Source of the DNA: DASYQD01 sp036005845
GTDB lineage: Bacteria; Acidobacteriota; Thermoanaerobaculia; Multivoradales; JAIOJS01
Direction of reading: 5' to 3'
Assembly: GCA_036005845.1 (NCBI GenBank)
Contig: DASYQD010000166.1
Span: forward strand, 1-64,000
Length of the DNA: 64,000 bases
A program made the translations under genes and the position numbers. A model generated the notes under the pieces. The model worked only from the letters and a program-made list of their open reading frames with translations. It was not told the DNA's origin and did no database searches. How positions within the stretch are numbered: position 1 is the stretch's first letter; every line of letters starts with the position of its first letter. Positions 8,931 to 18,000 of the stretch are shown here, piece after piece.

Positions 8931-9917
8931 ATGAGCCGCGGCACTCGCGTCTCTGCGCTTGGCATCGTGCTCGCCCTCGTCGCGCCGGCGGCGCCGGCGC
9001 AGGTGACGGATCGCACCCCCAAGACCGCCGCCGAGCTGCAGCGGGAGAGCGGCCACGTCTGGGACCTCGCCATGCCTTCGCGCATCGACGCGGTGCGGCC
9101 GCTGAAGACGAAGGCCTTCCGCCGCGCCATCGACGATTTCCGCGCCGGCAAGGGCGACGTCCGCCACGACGTCGCGCTGTCGTGGGGCGAGTTCCTGAGC
9201 GGCACCAAGAAGCCGTTCCTCGCCCTGTCGCTCGACCGCGCCGTCGACGCCGACCTCGCGCCCGGCGTGCAGGCGACGCTCTTCGGCGAGATCGTCGACG
9301 CCAACGGCACCGCCGTCGCCAGCTTCGAGGTCCCGGACCAGGTCGAGCTCGCGGCCGAGCGGGCGGTCGTCGACGCCGCGTTGCCGCTGCCTGCCGGCGC
9401 CGCCCGCGCCATCGTCGGCATCGCGCTGCGTGGCGAGGTGCGTTGGCTGCTGGAGCAACCGCTCGACGTGCAGCCGATCGACGAGCAGGGCTTCGCGCTG
9501 TCGCGGCCGGTCCTTTCGCTCGACGTCCACCCGCTGCCGGCGCCGCAGAAGCCCGACGACCCGTTCTGCTTCGGGGGCCTCCGCGTCGTGCCGCGCGGCG
9601 ACCGCACCTTCAAGAAGGCCGACGCGCCGTGGCTGTTCACCGTCCTGCGCGCGCCCGGCGCGGCGCCCGACGCCGCGCCGCCCCTGAACGCCAGGCTCGT
9701 CATCACCGGTCCGGAAGAAGGCAAGACGCGCCGCTACCCGATCAGCGGCCTCACCCCCGCACCGTTACGCGGCTTCGACCGCCAGTGGGGACTCGGCATT
9801 CCGCTGCCCGTCGGGGAGCTGCCGCCGGGCGAGTACGAAGCGACGCTCGAGGTCAGCGAGAAGCCCGCGGGCGCCAACGCCACCGCGGTCACCAGCTTCG
9901 TCATCGTCGGCCGCTGA
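8931..9917 (+). CDS. secreted protein of unknown function
   Basis: A 328-residue protein with a signal peptide (MSRGTRVSALGIVLALVAPA, cleavage after APAAPAQ). The mature part is rich in beta-type segments: a first domain around 60-190 (SWGEFLSGTKKPFLALSLDR) and a second around 200-325 that ends with PVGELPPGEYEATLEVSE, which looks like an Ig-like or cohesin-like sandwich. I do not recognise a family. It is the only plus-strand gene inside the minus-strand AAA/ABC/PspA block, divergent from the coiled-coil gene and convergent with the ABC ATPase 19 bases away. That position suggests a periplasmic partner of the module, but this is inference. Confidence 0.65.
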   Translation: MSRGTRVSALGIVLALVAPAAPAQVTDRTPKTAAELQRESGHVWDLAMPSRIDAVRPLKTKAFRRAIDDFRAGKGDVRHDVALSWGEFLSGTKKPFLALSLDRAVDADLAPGVQATLFGEIVDANGTAVASFEVPDQVELAAERAVVDAALPLPAGAARAIVGIALRGEVRWLLEQPLDVQPIDEQGFALSRPVLSLDVHPLPAPQKPDDPFCFGGLRVVPRGDRTFKKADAPWLFTVLRAPGAAPDAAPPLNARLVITGPEEGKTRRYPISGLTPAPLRGFDRQWGLGIPLPVGELPPGEYEATLEVSEKPAGANATAVTSFVIVGR

Positions 9918-9936
9918 CCCGCGGCCGGCGGGCGCG

Positions 9937-10809
9937 CTACTTCGCCGGTGTCGTGTAGAGGAGGTCGAGCAGCTGCTTCTCGACGGCGCGGAACTCCGGC
10001 GCCGACTTGAGCTTGAAGTCGCGCTCGCGGAAGCTCGGCACCGGCACGGCGTGGAGGATGCGTGCCGGGCGTGGCGACAGGACGTACACCGTATCGGCCA
10101 GGTAGACCGCTTCCGAAACGTCGTGGGTCACGAAGAGCGTCGTGTTGTCCTCGCTCTTCGCCACGTCGAGCAACAGACCCTGCATGCCCCAGCGCGTCTG
10201 CGGGTCGAGCGCGCCGAAGGGCTCGTCCATCAGCACCAGCTTCGGCTGGTTGATGAGCGTGCGCGCGATCGCGACGCGCTGCTTCATGCCGCCTGACAAG
10301 TCCTTGGGGTAGCGGTCTGCGAACTCGAGAAGCCCGACGGCCTTGAGGTACTTGTCCGACTGCTGGCGCCGCTCCGCCTTGGAGACGCCGCGCAGCTTGA
10401 GGCCGTACTCGACGTTGTCGCGCACGCTCATCCAGCCGAACGAGGTGTAGGCCTGAAAGACCATGCCGCGGTCGCGGCCGACGCCGCGCACCGGCTCGCC
10501 GTCGACGAGCACCTCGCCCTGCGTCGGCGGCAGCAGGCCCGCCACGGTCTTGAGCAGGGTCGATTTGCCGCAGCCCGAAGGGCCGAGGAAGACGACGATC
10601 TCGCCGATGCCTGGCTTGTCGATGATGTCGAAAGAGACGTCGCGTACGGCCTCGGTCTCGGTGCCGTCGCGCGAGATGTAGGTGACGGAGACGTGGTCGA
10701 CGCGCAGCTTGGGCGGCTTGCCGGTGAGGTCGGCCTCGTACGTCGGCCGGCCCTTGCCCTCCGGCACCGTGACGGCGACGGTGCCCGGCTCGCCCGCCGC
10801 CGGCGCCAC
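9937..10809 (-). CDS. NitT/TauT-type ABC transporter ATP-binding protein
   Basis: ABC ATPase of about 290 residues. Walker A is GPSGCGKST, the Q-loop region is MVFQAYTSFGWMSV, the signature is LSGGMKQRVAIAR, Walker B is KLVLMDEPFGALDP and the switch His lies in LFVTHDVSEAV. This is the SsuB/TauB/NrtD type, for taurine, sulfonate, nitrate or thiamine-precursor import. The start is uncertain: I take the GTG at 10807-10809; a GTG at 10767 would trim the Pro/Ala-rich N-terminus, and a CTG overlapping the permease stop (10837-10839) would extend it. It follows the permease directly, and the fused solute receptor is next upstream. Confidence 0.9.
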   Translation of the reverse strand: MAPAAGEPGTVAVTVPEGKGRPTYEADLTGKPPKLRVDHVSVTYISRDGTETEAVRDVSFDIIDKPGIGEIVVFLGPSGCGKSTLLKTVAGLLPPTQGEVLVDGEPVRGVGRDRGMVFQAYTSFGWMSVRDNVEYGLKLRGVSKAERRQQSDKYLKAVGLLEFADRYPKDLSGGMKQRVAIARTLINQPKLVLMDEPFGALDPQTRWGMQGLLLDVAKSEDNTTLFVTHDVSEAVYLADTVYVLSPRPARILHAVPVPSFRERDFKLKSAPEFRAVEKQLLDLLYTTPAK

Positions 10810-10835
10810 CGGCGGCGCGTCGCGGTCGCGCTCGC

Positions 10836-11642
10836 TCAGGTCGCGACCTCGCGCCAGCGGAAGAGCGCCTTCGAGATGCCCTGGATGAGCAGGTCGGTGA
10901 GCAGGCCGATGCCGCCGATCACCAGCAGGCCGGCGAACGACCACGATGCCTTCTGGTGCGTGCGCGCGAGCTCCACCATGTAGCCGAGCCCGCCGCCCGG
11001 GTTCACCGCCTCGGCGAGGATGACGTAGGTCCACGAGATGGCGTTCATCACCCGAAACGAGTCGAAGATGTCGGGCAGCGCCGACGGCATCAGCACCGTG
11101 CGCACCACCTGCGCCTTGCTGGCGCCCAGCGTGCGCGCCGTCTGCACCAGCTCCTCCGGCACGGCACGGATCGCGGTCACCACGACCGGCAGCAGGTAGA
11201 CGAAGACGCCGAGAAACAGGAAGGCGATCTTCTGCTTCTCGTAGATGCCGAACCAGAGGATGAGCAGCGGGATGAAGGCCGAGATCGGCATGTAGCGCAG
11301 CGGCGCCATGATGGGATCGAAGAAGCGGTTGACGGGCTCGAAGGCGCCCATCAGCACCCCCAGCGGCAGCGCCAGCGCCGAGGCGAGCAGGAAGGCGATG
11401 CCGATGCGGCGGCTGCTGATGAGGATGGCGTCGAGGAGGTCCTGCTGCAGGAAGAGTTGCAGCGTGCCGCGCACTGTCTCGGTGGGCGACGGCAGGAAGT
11501 CCGGCGGCGCCAGGCCGCCGTAGGTGAGGACGCACCAGGCGCCGAGCACCAGCGCCGGCGCGATCAGTCCGAGCAGGAAGCCGGTCTCGCGCGGCAGCGG
11601 CTCGCGGAGGCCGAAGAGATCACGCTTGCGCTTGGCGGTCAT
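10836..11642 (-). CDS. NitT/TauT-type ABC transporter permease
   Basis: A 268-residue inner-membrane permease with about six hydrophobic helices. The conserved coupling loop contains ELVQTARTLGASKAQVVRTV followed by LMPSALPDIFDSF, the EAA-type motif that contacts the ABC ATPase. Its closest general family is SsuC/TauC/NrtB. The ATG at 11640-11642 removes an Arg-rich upstream extension. It lies between the solute-receptor fusion gene and the ATPase on the same strand, and together they make a complete importer. The transported compound cannot be read from the sequence. Confidence 0.88.
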   Translation of the reverse strand: MTAKRKRDLFGLREPLPRETGFLLGLIAPALVLGAWCVLTYGGLAPPDFLPSPTETVRGTLQLFLQQDLLDAILISSRRIGIAFLLASALALPLGVLMGAFEPVNRFFDPIMAPLRYMPISAFIPLLILWFGIYEKQKIAFLFLGVFVYLLPVVVTAIRAVPEELVQTARTLGASKAQVVRTVLMPSALPDIFDSFRVMNAISWTYVILAEAVNPGGGLGYMVELARTHQKASWSFAGLLVIGGIGLLTDLLIQGISKALFRWREVAT

Positions 11643-11652
11643 GGCTGCTCGC

Positions 11653-11787
11653 TCATCGAGATCGCCGCGGCCCGCTGCGCGGGCCTCGCGATGACGGGAT
11701 GGGCGCGGGCGCACGTCTGATCTGCTGCGTGGCCGCCGGCGTGCCCGTCATTGCGAGGAGCGCAGCTCCGAAGCAATCTCGATCTCT
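11653..11787. repeat. interspersed palindromic repeat, two arms in inverted order
   Basis: Between the receptor-fusion gene and the permease are two inverted arms. One (11653-11699) begins ATCGAGATCGCC and ends CTCGCGATGACGGG. The other (about 11744-11787) begins CCCGTCATTGCGAGGAGCG and ends GAAGCAATCTCGATCTC. The arms are imperfect reverse complements separated by about 45 bases. The unit recurs at 14951-15032 with the arms turned the other way round. GTCATTGCGAGGAGCG...CGAAGCAATC elements are known as interspersed repeats in several bacterial phyla. Here the element could fold as an mRNA hairpin and change the ratio between receptor and permease. Confidence 0.75.
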
Positions 11788-11802
11788 CCGCTGCCACCAA
11801 CC

Positions 11803-13431
11803 TCAGCCCGTGGCCAGCACGACCTTGATGTCGGTCCGCCGGTTGAGCTGCCGGCCGCCCTCGGTCTCGTTCGGGGCGATCGGGTTGCTGGCGCCGTGGC
11901 CGATGGTCTGGAAGCGGCTGGCGGTGATGCCGGGGAAGTTCTGCAGTACGTAGTTCTTGACCGCCAGCGCGCGGCGCTCCGACAGCGTCATGTTGCCGGT
12001 CGGGCTGCCCGTCGAGTCGGTGTTGCCCTCGACGCGCAGGTAGGTGTTGCCGAACGAGGTCATCGTCTCGCCCAGCGAATCGAGCACGAAGTAGGAGCCC
12101 GCCATGATCTCGTCGCTGCCCGGCGTGAAGTGGATCTGGATCTGCTTGTTGATGATGGCGCGGTCGGTCGCCGACGGCGCCTTGGCGGCGAGCTGCGGCT
12201 CCTCCACCTTCTGACCCGGATAGTCGGCGGCGAGCGCCTGCAGGAAGCGCGTGTCGGCCCAATCCTTGGCCTCGACCGGCCGCGTCACCAGGCCCTTCTT
12301 GCGCCAGATGACGAACGCGGTGTCGAAGAGCGTCTCGTAGTGCGCGTTGCCGCCGGCGAGGCCGTAGAACTGCGCGTTGTCGGCGTAGGGCGTCAGCTTG
12401 AGGCCCGAGAGCATCCCCGACACGGTGTCGCTGTCGAGCTTGAGCGCCTTCGCCACCAAGTCGTACGACGCCGGCGGGTCCTGCTTCATCATCTCGATGC
12501 CGTCGAGCCAGCCGTGCACGAAGTCGCGCACGGTGCCCGGCGCCTTGTCGATCAGGTCCTGCCGCGCCACCAGGGTGTCGGCGATGATGTTGGTCGCCGC
12601 CGTCGTCGACACCAGCACGTGCGCCTCGTCGCCGCGCGCCTCGACGGCCGCCGACAAATCCGGCTCCCAGGTCACCGCGGCGTCGACCTGCTTGGCCTTG
12701 AACATCGCCGCCGCCGCCGGCGCGTCCTGGGTGAAGATGACGTTCTTCTCGAGCGCCGAGCGCTGCTCGGTCGACAGGCCCGACTGCGACACCAGGTAGA
12801 GCAGCAGGAAGTGCGACGGCGTGAACTGCGTGCAGGCGATGCGCTTGCCGGCGAGGTCCTCGACCGACTTGATCGACGCCAGCGAGACGATGCCGTCGCC
12901 GCCGCGCGACCAGTCCTGCATGATCACCGACTTCGCCTTCTGCCCCTGCTCGCTCAAGATCGACGCCTCGCGCGCCCAGTTGTCGACGGTGTCCCACATG
13001 ATGTCGACGTCGCCGTTGCGGAAGGCCGCCAGCTTCGCCGCCGGGTCCTCGAGCAGCACGAACTTCACGTCGAGCCCGTACTTCTGCTTGTAGAGCGACT
13101 GCGCGTTGGGCTCCATGCCGTGGTTGTAGACGATGCCGGGCGAGTGGCCGGCCCAGGTGTTGATGCCGACGACCAGCGTGCGGCCGAGCGTGCCGCTCGA
13201 GTTGAGCGAGGCGGTGGTGACGCCGGTCGAGCCGACGTCGCGCCCCGGATCGCTCGGCGCGTTCTTGAGCGCGTCGAAGTCGGTCGACGACACCTGCTCG
13301 GGCGCGGTCTTGCCCTTGTCGGCGCCCGCCCACTGGCGGATGGCGCCCCCCTTGTAGTGCCACGCGGCGTAGCCGATCACCCCCAGGATGACGAGGGTGA
13401 TGAAGACCTTGGCGAACGGAGTGAGCCTCAT
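11803..13431 (-). CDS. solute-binding protein fused to a C-terminal OmpA domain
   Basis: A 542-residue fusion. An N-terminal membrane anchor (residues 8-24, VFITLVILGVIGYAAW) is followed by a periplasmic NitT/TauT-type binding domain, about residues 85-400 (LVVGINTWAGHSPGIVYNHG; GDVDIMWDTVDNW; VDAAVTWEPDLSAAV). An OmpA-like domain fills about 425-540: VEGNTDSTGSP carries the diaminopimelate-binding Asp, and GGRQLNRRTDIKV carries the conserved Arg. The receptor is thus anchored in the inner membrane at one end and in peptidoglycan at the other. AGGAG lies about nine bases before the ATG. Similar fusions exist in databases under phosphate-binding/OmpA names, as I recall, but their role is not established. 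It probably serves the ABC pair downstream. Confidence 0.88.
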   Translation of the reverse strand: MRLTPFAKVFITLVILGVIGYAAWHYKGGAIRQWAGADKGKTAPEQVSSTDFDALKNAPSDPGRDVGSTGVTTASLNSSGTLGRTLVVGINTWAGHSPGIVYNHGMEPNAQSLYKQKYGLDVKFVLLEDPAAKLAAFRNGDVDIMWDTVDNWAREASILSEQGQKAKSVIMQDWSRGGDGIVSLASIKSVEDLAGKRIACTQFTPSHFLLLYLVSQSGLSTEQRSALEKNVIFTQDAPAAAAMFKAKQVDAAVTWEPDLSAAVEARGDEAHVLVSTTAATNIIADTLVARQDLIDKAPGTVRDFVHGWLDGIEMMKQDPPASYDLVAKALKLDSDTVSGMLSGLKLTPYADNAQFYGLAGGNAHYETLFDTAFVIWRKKGLVTRPVEAKDWADTRFLQALAADYPGQKVEEPQLAAKAPSATDRAIINKQIQIHFTPGSDEIMAGSYFVLDSLGETMTSFGNTYLRVEGNTDSTGSPTGNMTLSERRALAVKNYVLQNFPGITASRFQTIGHGASNPIAPNETEGGRQLNRRTDIKVVLATG

Positions 13432-13468
13432 ATCCGTGTTCTCCTAGAAAGCGCTCGACGCGCTTCGC

Positions 13469-14179
<711 letters not shown>

Positions 14180-14195
14180 GGCTGGCTCCCTGCTT

Positions 14196-14870
14196 CTACG
14201 GAGTGTTCTGTGGCTGCGAGGGGTCGATCAGCTTCGGCGAGTCGCGCACGACGCGCGCCACCGCCTCCTGCCCGAAGAACTCCAGCACCCGCTGCACGTC
14301 GAGCTTCTTGTCGTTGCAGGCGCGGACGACGGCCGCCTGCTCCTGCACGCGCTCGTCCATCACCCGCTTGATGCGCTGGACCTCTTCCTCGAACTGGGCG
14401 ATGCGCGCCTGCGACTCGGAGATCAGCTTCTGGGTGTCGCCGGCGCCGGCGCGGATGTAGGCCTCGAGCGCCTGGATCTCCTCGACGCCGGCCTCGATGA
14501 TCTTGTCGATGGGGACGCCGAAGGCCTTGAGCGAGGCCTCGACGATCTGCTTCTTGACCGCCGGATCGGTCTCCGCCGGCAGCGAGCGCAAGAGCGACGC
14601 CGCCTTCTCCACCCGCTCCTGCTGCTCGGGCTCGACGCCGCCGCTGGAGTAGACGGCCGGGAAGTCGACCTGGCCGCCGGGCGCCGGCGGCGGGTCGCTC
14701 ATCTGCGGCACCTGCGCCGCGGCCACCACCGATTGGTCGGCGCCGTACTCGGCAGCGGCCGCCACGGCGGCGTCGGCGGCCACAGGATCGCCCGCCGCGG
14801 CGGCCTCGTCCTCCGGCCGCACGACGAACCAACCCAACACGGTGCTTCCCCAGTTCTTCTTGTCGCTCAT
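14196..14870 (-). CDS. helical protein preceding pspA-like gene
   Basis: I do not recognise this 224-residue protein. It begins with a short motif (MSDKKNWGSTVLGWFVV), then an Ala-rich linker to about residue 75. The C-terminal part is helical and charged (VEEIQALEAYIRAGAGDTQK; QARIAQFEEEVQRIKRVMDE) with coiled-coil character. No signal peptide or membrane helix is evident. The stop lies 16 bases before the PspA-like start, so the pair is likely co-translated, and the protein may bind PspA or its effector. The upstream gap of about 170 bases holds an interspersed repeat. Confidence 0.65.
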   Translation of the reverse strand: MSDKKNWGSTVLGWFVVRPEDEAAAAGDPVAADAAVAAAAEYGADQSVVAAAQVPQMSDPPPAPGGQVDFPAVYSSGGVEPEQQERVEKAASLLRSLPAETDPAVKKQIVEASLKAFGVPIDKIIEAGVEEIQALEAYIRAGAGDTQKLISESQARIAQFEEEVQRIKRVMDERVQEQAAVVRACNDKKLDVQRVLEFFGQEAVARVVRDSPKLIDPSQPQNTP

Positions 14871-14950
14871 GGGTTCGGCGGCGGGATTCTAGCGCCACCC
14901 CGGCATTGCTGGGATACGCACGGTCCGACACCCGATTCCCCGCAGCTCCG

Positions 14951-15032
14951 TCGTCGTTGCGAGGAGCGCAGCGACGAAGCAACCTCGATCTGCCGCGATC
15001 GAGATCGCTTCGCTCCGCTCGCGATGACCGGC
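14951..15032. repeat. interspersed palindromic repeat, second copy
   Basis: The left arm reads GTCGTTGCGAGGAGCGCAGC then GACGAAGCAACCTCGATC. The right arm is ATCGAGATCGCTTCGC then TCCGCTCGCGATGACCGG. The arms form an inverted repeat around a short centre (about TGCCGC). Compared with the copy at 11653-11787, the arms point outward instead of inward, so the two copies are alternative pairings of the same half-unit. It lies just beyond the stop of the 1385-residue repeat protein and before the helical-protein/PspA operon, where it may act as a transcript-end hairpin. Confidence 0.75.
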
Positions 15033-15038
15033 AGGCAG

Positions 15039-18000
15039 CTAATCCAAGTCCACGGTGGTGGCGGCGCCGGCCACCGTCGTCGCCGTGCCGCTCCAGGTGC
15101 GGCCGTCGGGCGCCTTCGCCCGCACCGTCCAGGTGCCCGCCGGCAGGTAGGGGATGGTGGCGCGGCCGTACGCCAGCGGGAAGTCGTCCTCGACCGAGGC
15201 CCAGCCGGGGAAGACGAACGGCTGCCCGTCGCCGCCGATGAGGGTGACGACGGCGCGCGTCGCCTCTCCCGCCAGGTCGCGCACGTTGACCTGCAGCGTC
15301 GCCTGCGGCGCCAGCGTCACCGGCACCGGCTCGCCGGGCGAGGAGGCGATCGTGCGCACCGTGCCGCTGTCGTCGGCGCGCACCAGCACCTCCCAGGTTC
15401 CCGGAGGCACCGTCGACAGCCGCACGCGGCCGTTCTCTCCCGTCGAGTACATGCCGGTGACCAGCGCGCGGCGGGCGCCGTCGAGCACCGCCACCTGCAC
15501 GTTCCGCGGCGGCGCGCCGGCCGTGCGCGAGACCATCAGGGTGATGCCCTGCGTCGGGCTGAGTCGGATCTCGAGGTCGTCGACCGGCTCGGCGCCGACG
15601 TCGATCCCCGTCGAGGCGCGGGCGTAGCCGGCCTTCTCGGCGCTGACCGTCCAGCTCCCTTCCGTCGCCGCACCGAGCGCGAAACGGCCGCCGTCGTCCG
15701 TCGTCACCGCGCCGCTGAAGATGGCCATGCCGTCGTCGTCGGGCTGCGCCGGCTCGGCCTTCACCGCCACGCCGGCGAGCGGCTCGCCGGTGCCGGCCTC
15801 GAGCACCTTGCCGGCGATGCGCGTCGAGCGCAGGTCGAAGTCGAGCTCGCGGTCGGCGTCGAGCGTCACCGTGTCGTGCTTGCGCATGCCGGTGGTGGGC
15901 GCGAAGACCTCGACGTCGTAGTTGCCCGGCCGCAGGTTCTCGACCTCGTAGGCGCCGGCGTAGTCGGTGCGCCCCCTGCCGCTGGCGACCACGTCGTGGC
16001 CGCGCAGCATCACCATGGCGCCGTCGACGGGACGCCCGTCCTGGCGCACGTGGCCGTGGAGCGCGAGGCCGCCTTCGAAGTCGAGGTCGAGCGTCGCTTC
16101 GCTCTCGCCCGTCGCAAGGGTGACGCGGCCGCGCGCCTGCCGGCCGCCCTCGTCGAGCCGGCCCACGACGTTCCACTCGCCCGGTGCGAGGCCGGCGATG
16201 CGATAGCGGCCGTCGTAGCTCACCGCCCCCTGCTTGAAGCTCTGCTCGCTCGACGCCATCACACGGACTCGCGACAGCTCGGCGAGCGAAAGCCCGTGCA
16301 GCGCGCCGACCACCGCGGCGCCGGCCGGCAGCTCGATGGTGACGCCGCCGACCGGCGCGCCGGCGACGGTGATCGTCGCGGCGGCGCGGCCTTCGGCGTA
16401 GTCGGCGTGCGAGGCGGTCGCTTCGTAGGTGCCGTCGGGAACGCCGGTGACGTTGAAGAGGCCGCCCTCGTCGGTCGTCGCGCTGCGGTCCGCCTGCCAC
16501 GGCTGTCCGGGCGGGCCGAGGCTCACGGTGGCGCCGGCGACCGGGCCGCCGGCCGAGCTGGTGACGCGGCCGCTCACCGTCTGGCCGCCTCCGAGCCGCA
16601 GGTCGAGGTGGTTCTCGCCCGGCTTGACGTCGAGCGAGGCGACGCCGCGGTCGTAGTCCTCGTGCTCGGCCTGCAGCGTGCGTGCGCCGGGCTCAACGCC
16701 TTCGAGCCTGTAGTGGCCGTCGCCGTCGGTCTCCGCCGAGCCGCCGCCCATCATCCGCGCCGGCATGAAGGGCGAGCCTTCGCCTTCCTGCACCAGCTCC
16801 ACGCGGGCGCCGATCGCGGGGCCGCCGTCGGGCGCCGAAACGCGTCCTTCGACGGTGGCGCCGGTGTGCAGCACCAGCTCGAGCCCTTCGAGGTCCTTCC
16901 CCGCCGGCACCTCGAGGCCGCCGCGCTCGAGCGGCAGGTAGCCGGCCGCGGTGACAGTGAGCCGCACCGTGCCGGGCTCGACGTCCTCGATGGTGAAGCG
17001 GCCGTCGTCGCCGCTGCCCGAGTTGCCGGAGATCATGGAGAACGCCATGCCGCCGCCGGCGCGCTCGACGCTGAGGCGCACCATCGCGTCGGCCACCGGA
17101 TCGCCGTCGACGTCGACGATGCGGCCGCGCACCGCCGAGGACGGACGCAGCGTCACCGTCACCGGCTCCTCGGTGGGCGCCACGACGCCGAGCAGCCGCT
17201 CCACCGTATAGCCGGCGCGGCGGACGGCGAGGTTCACCTTCTCGCCGGCCGCGCGGTCGCCGAGGCGGAAGAAGCCGTCGGCGGCGCTGGTGGTGTCGGC
17301 CTCCTTGCCCATCAGCGCCCAGCGCACCTGCGGCATCATCCCCATCATGCCGTCGAGCGCGAAGACCTCGGCGCCTTCGATCGGCTCGCCATGCGGGCCG
17401 ACGACGCGCCCCTCGACCACCGCGCCTGGTGCCAGCTTCACCGTGCCGAGGTCGACCTCGCCGGCGTTGGCCGGCACCTCGATGCCGGGCACCGTCGTCG
17501 CCGCGTAGCCCGCGGCCTCGACGCGCAGCACGAACTTGCCCGTCGCCAGGTCGGCGATGGTGAACTTGCCGGCCGCGTCGCTCTCCGCCTCGGCCTTCCC
17601 TTCGTCGCGCTCGCCGGGCATGCGCATCATGCGGCGCATGCCGGGCCCGCCCTCCTCCTGACGGTCGAGCGACACCTTGGCGCCGGCGATCGCGGTGCCT
17701 TGCATGCTGGCGACGCGGCCGACCCCGCGCGCGCCCGGCTGCAGCGTGACGTGGAGCTCGGCGAGACGGTCGCGCGCCGCCGGCGGCAGCAGCTTCTCCA
17801 GCGTCGCGAAGCCGGCGTGGCGGAAGGTGATCTGCTGCGGCACGTCGGTCGGCAGCGGCGCCAGGCGGTAGCGGCCGCGCTCGTCGGTCTTCGTCTGCAG
17901 CCGATCGCTGCCCATGCCCATGCGGCGGAAGAAGCGCATGCCGCCGCCCATGTCGGGCGCCGGCGCCGCCGCCACCGCGACCCCCGCCAGCGGTTTGCCG

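Noticed and set aside
6391..8934. 847-codon open frame on the plus strand
   Set aside because: Antisense to the AAA+ ATPase and the coiled-coil gene; low-complexity Leu/Arg/Gln/Asp composition and no recognisable domain.
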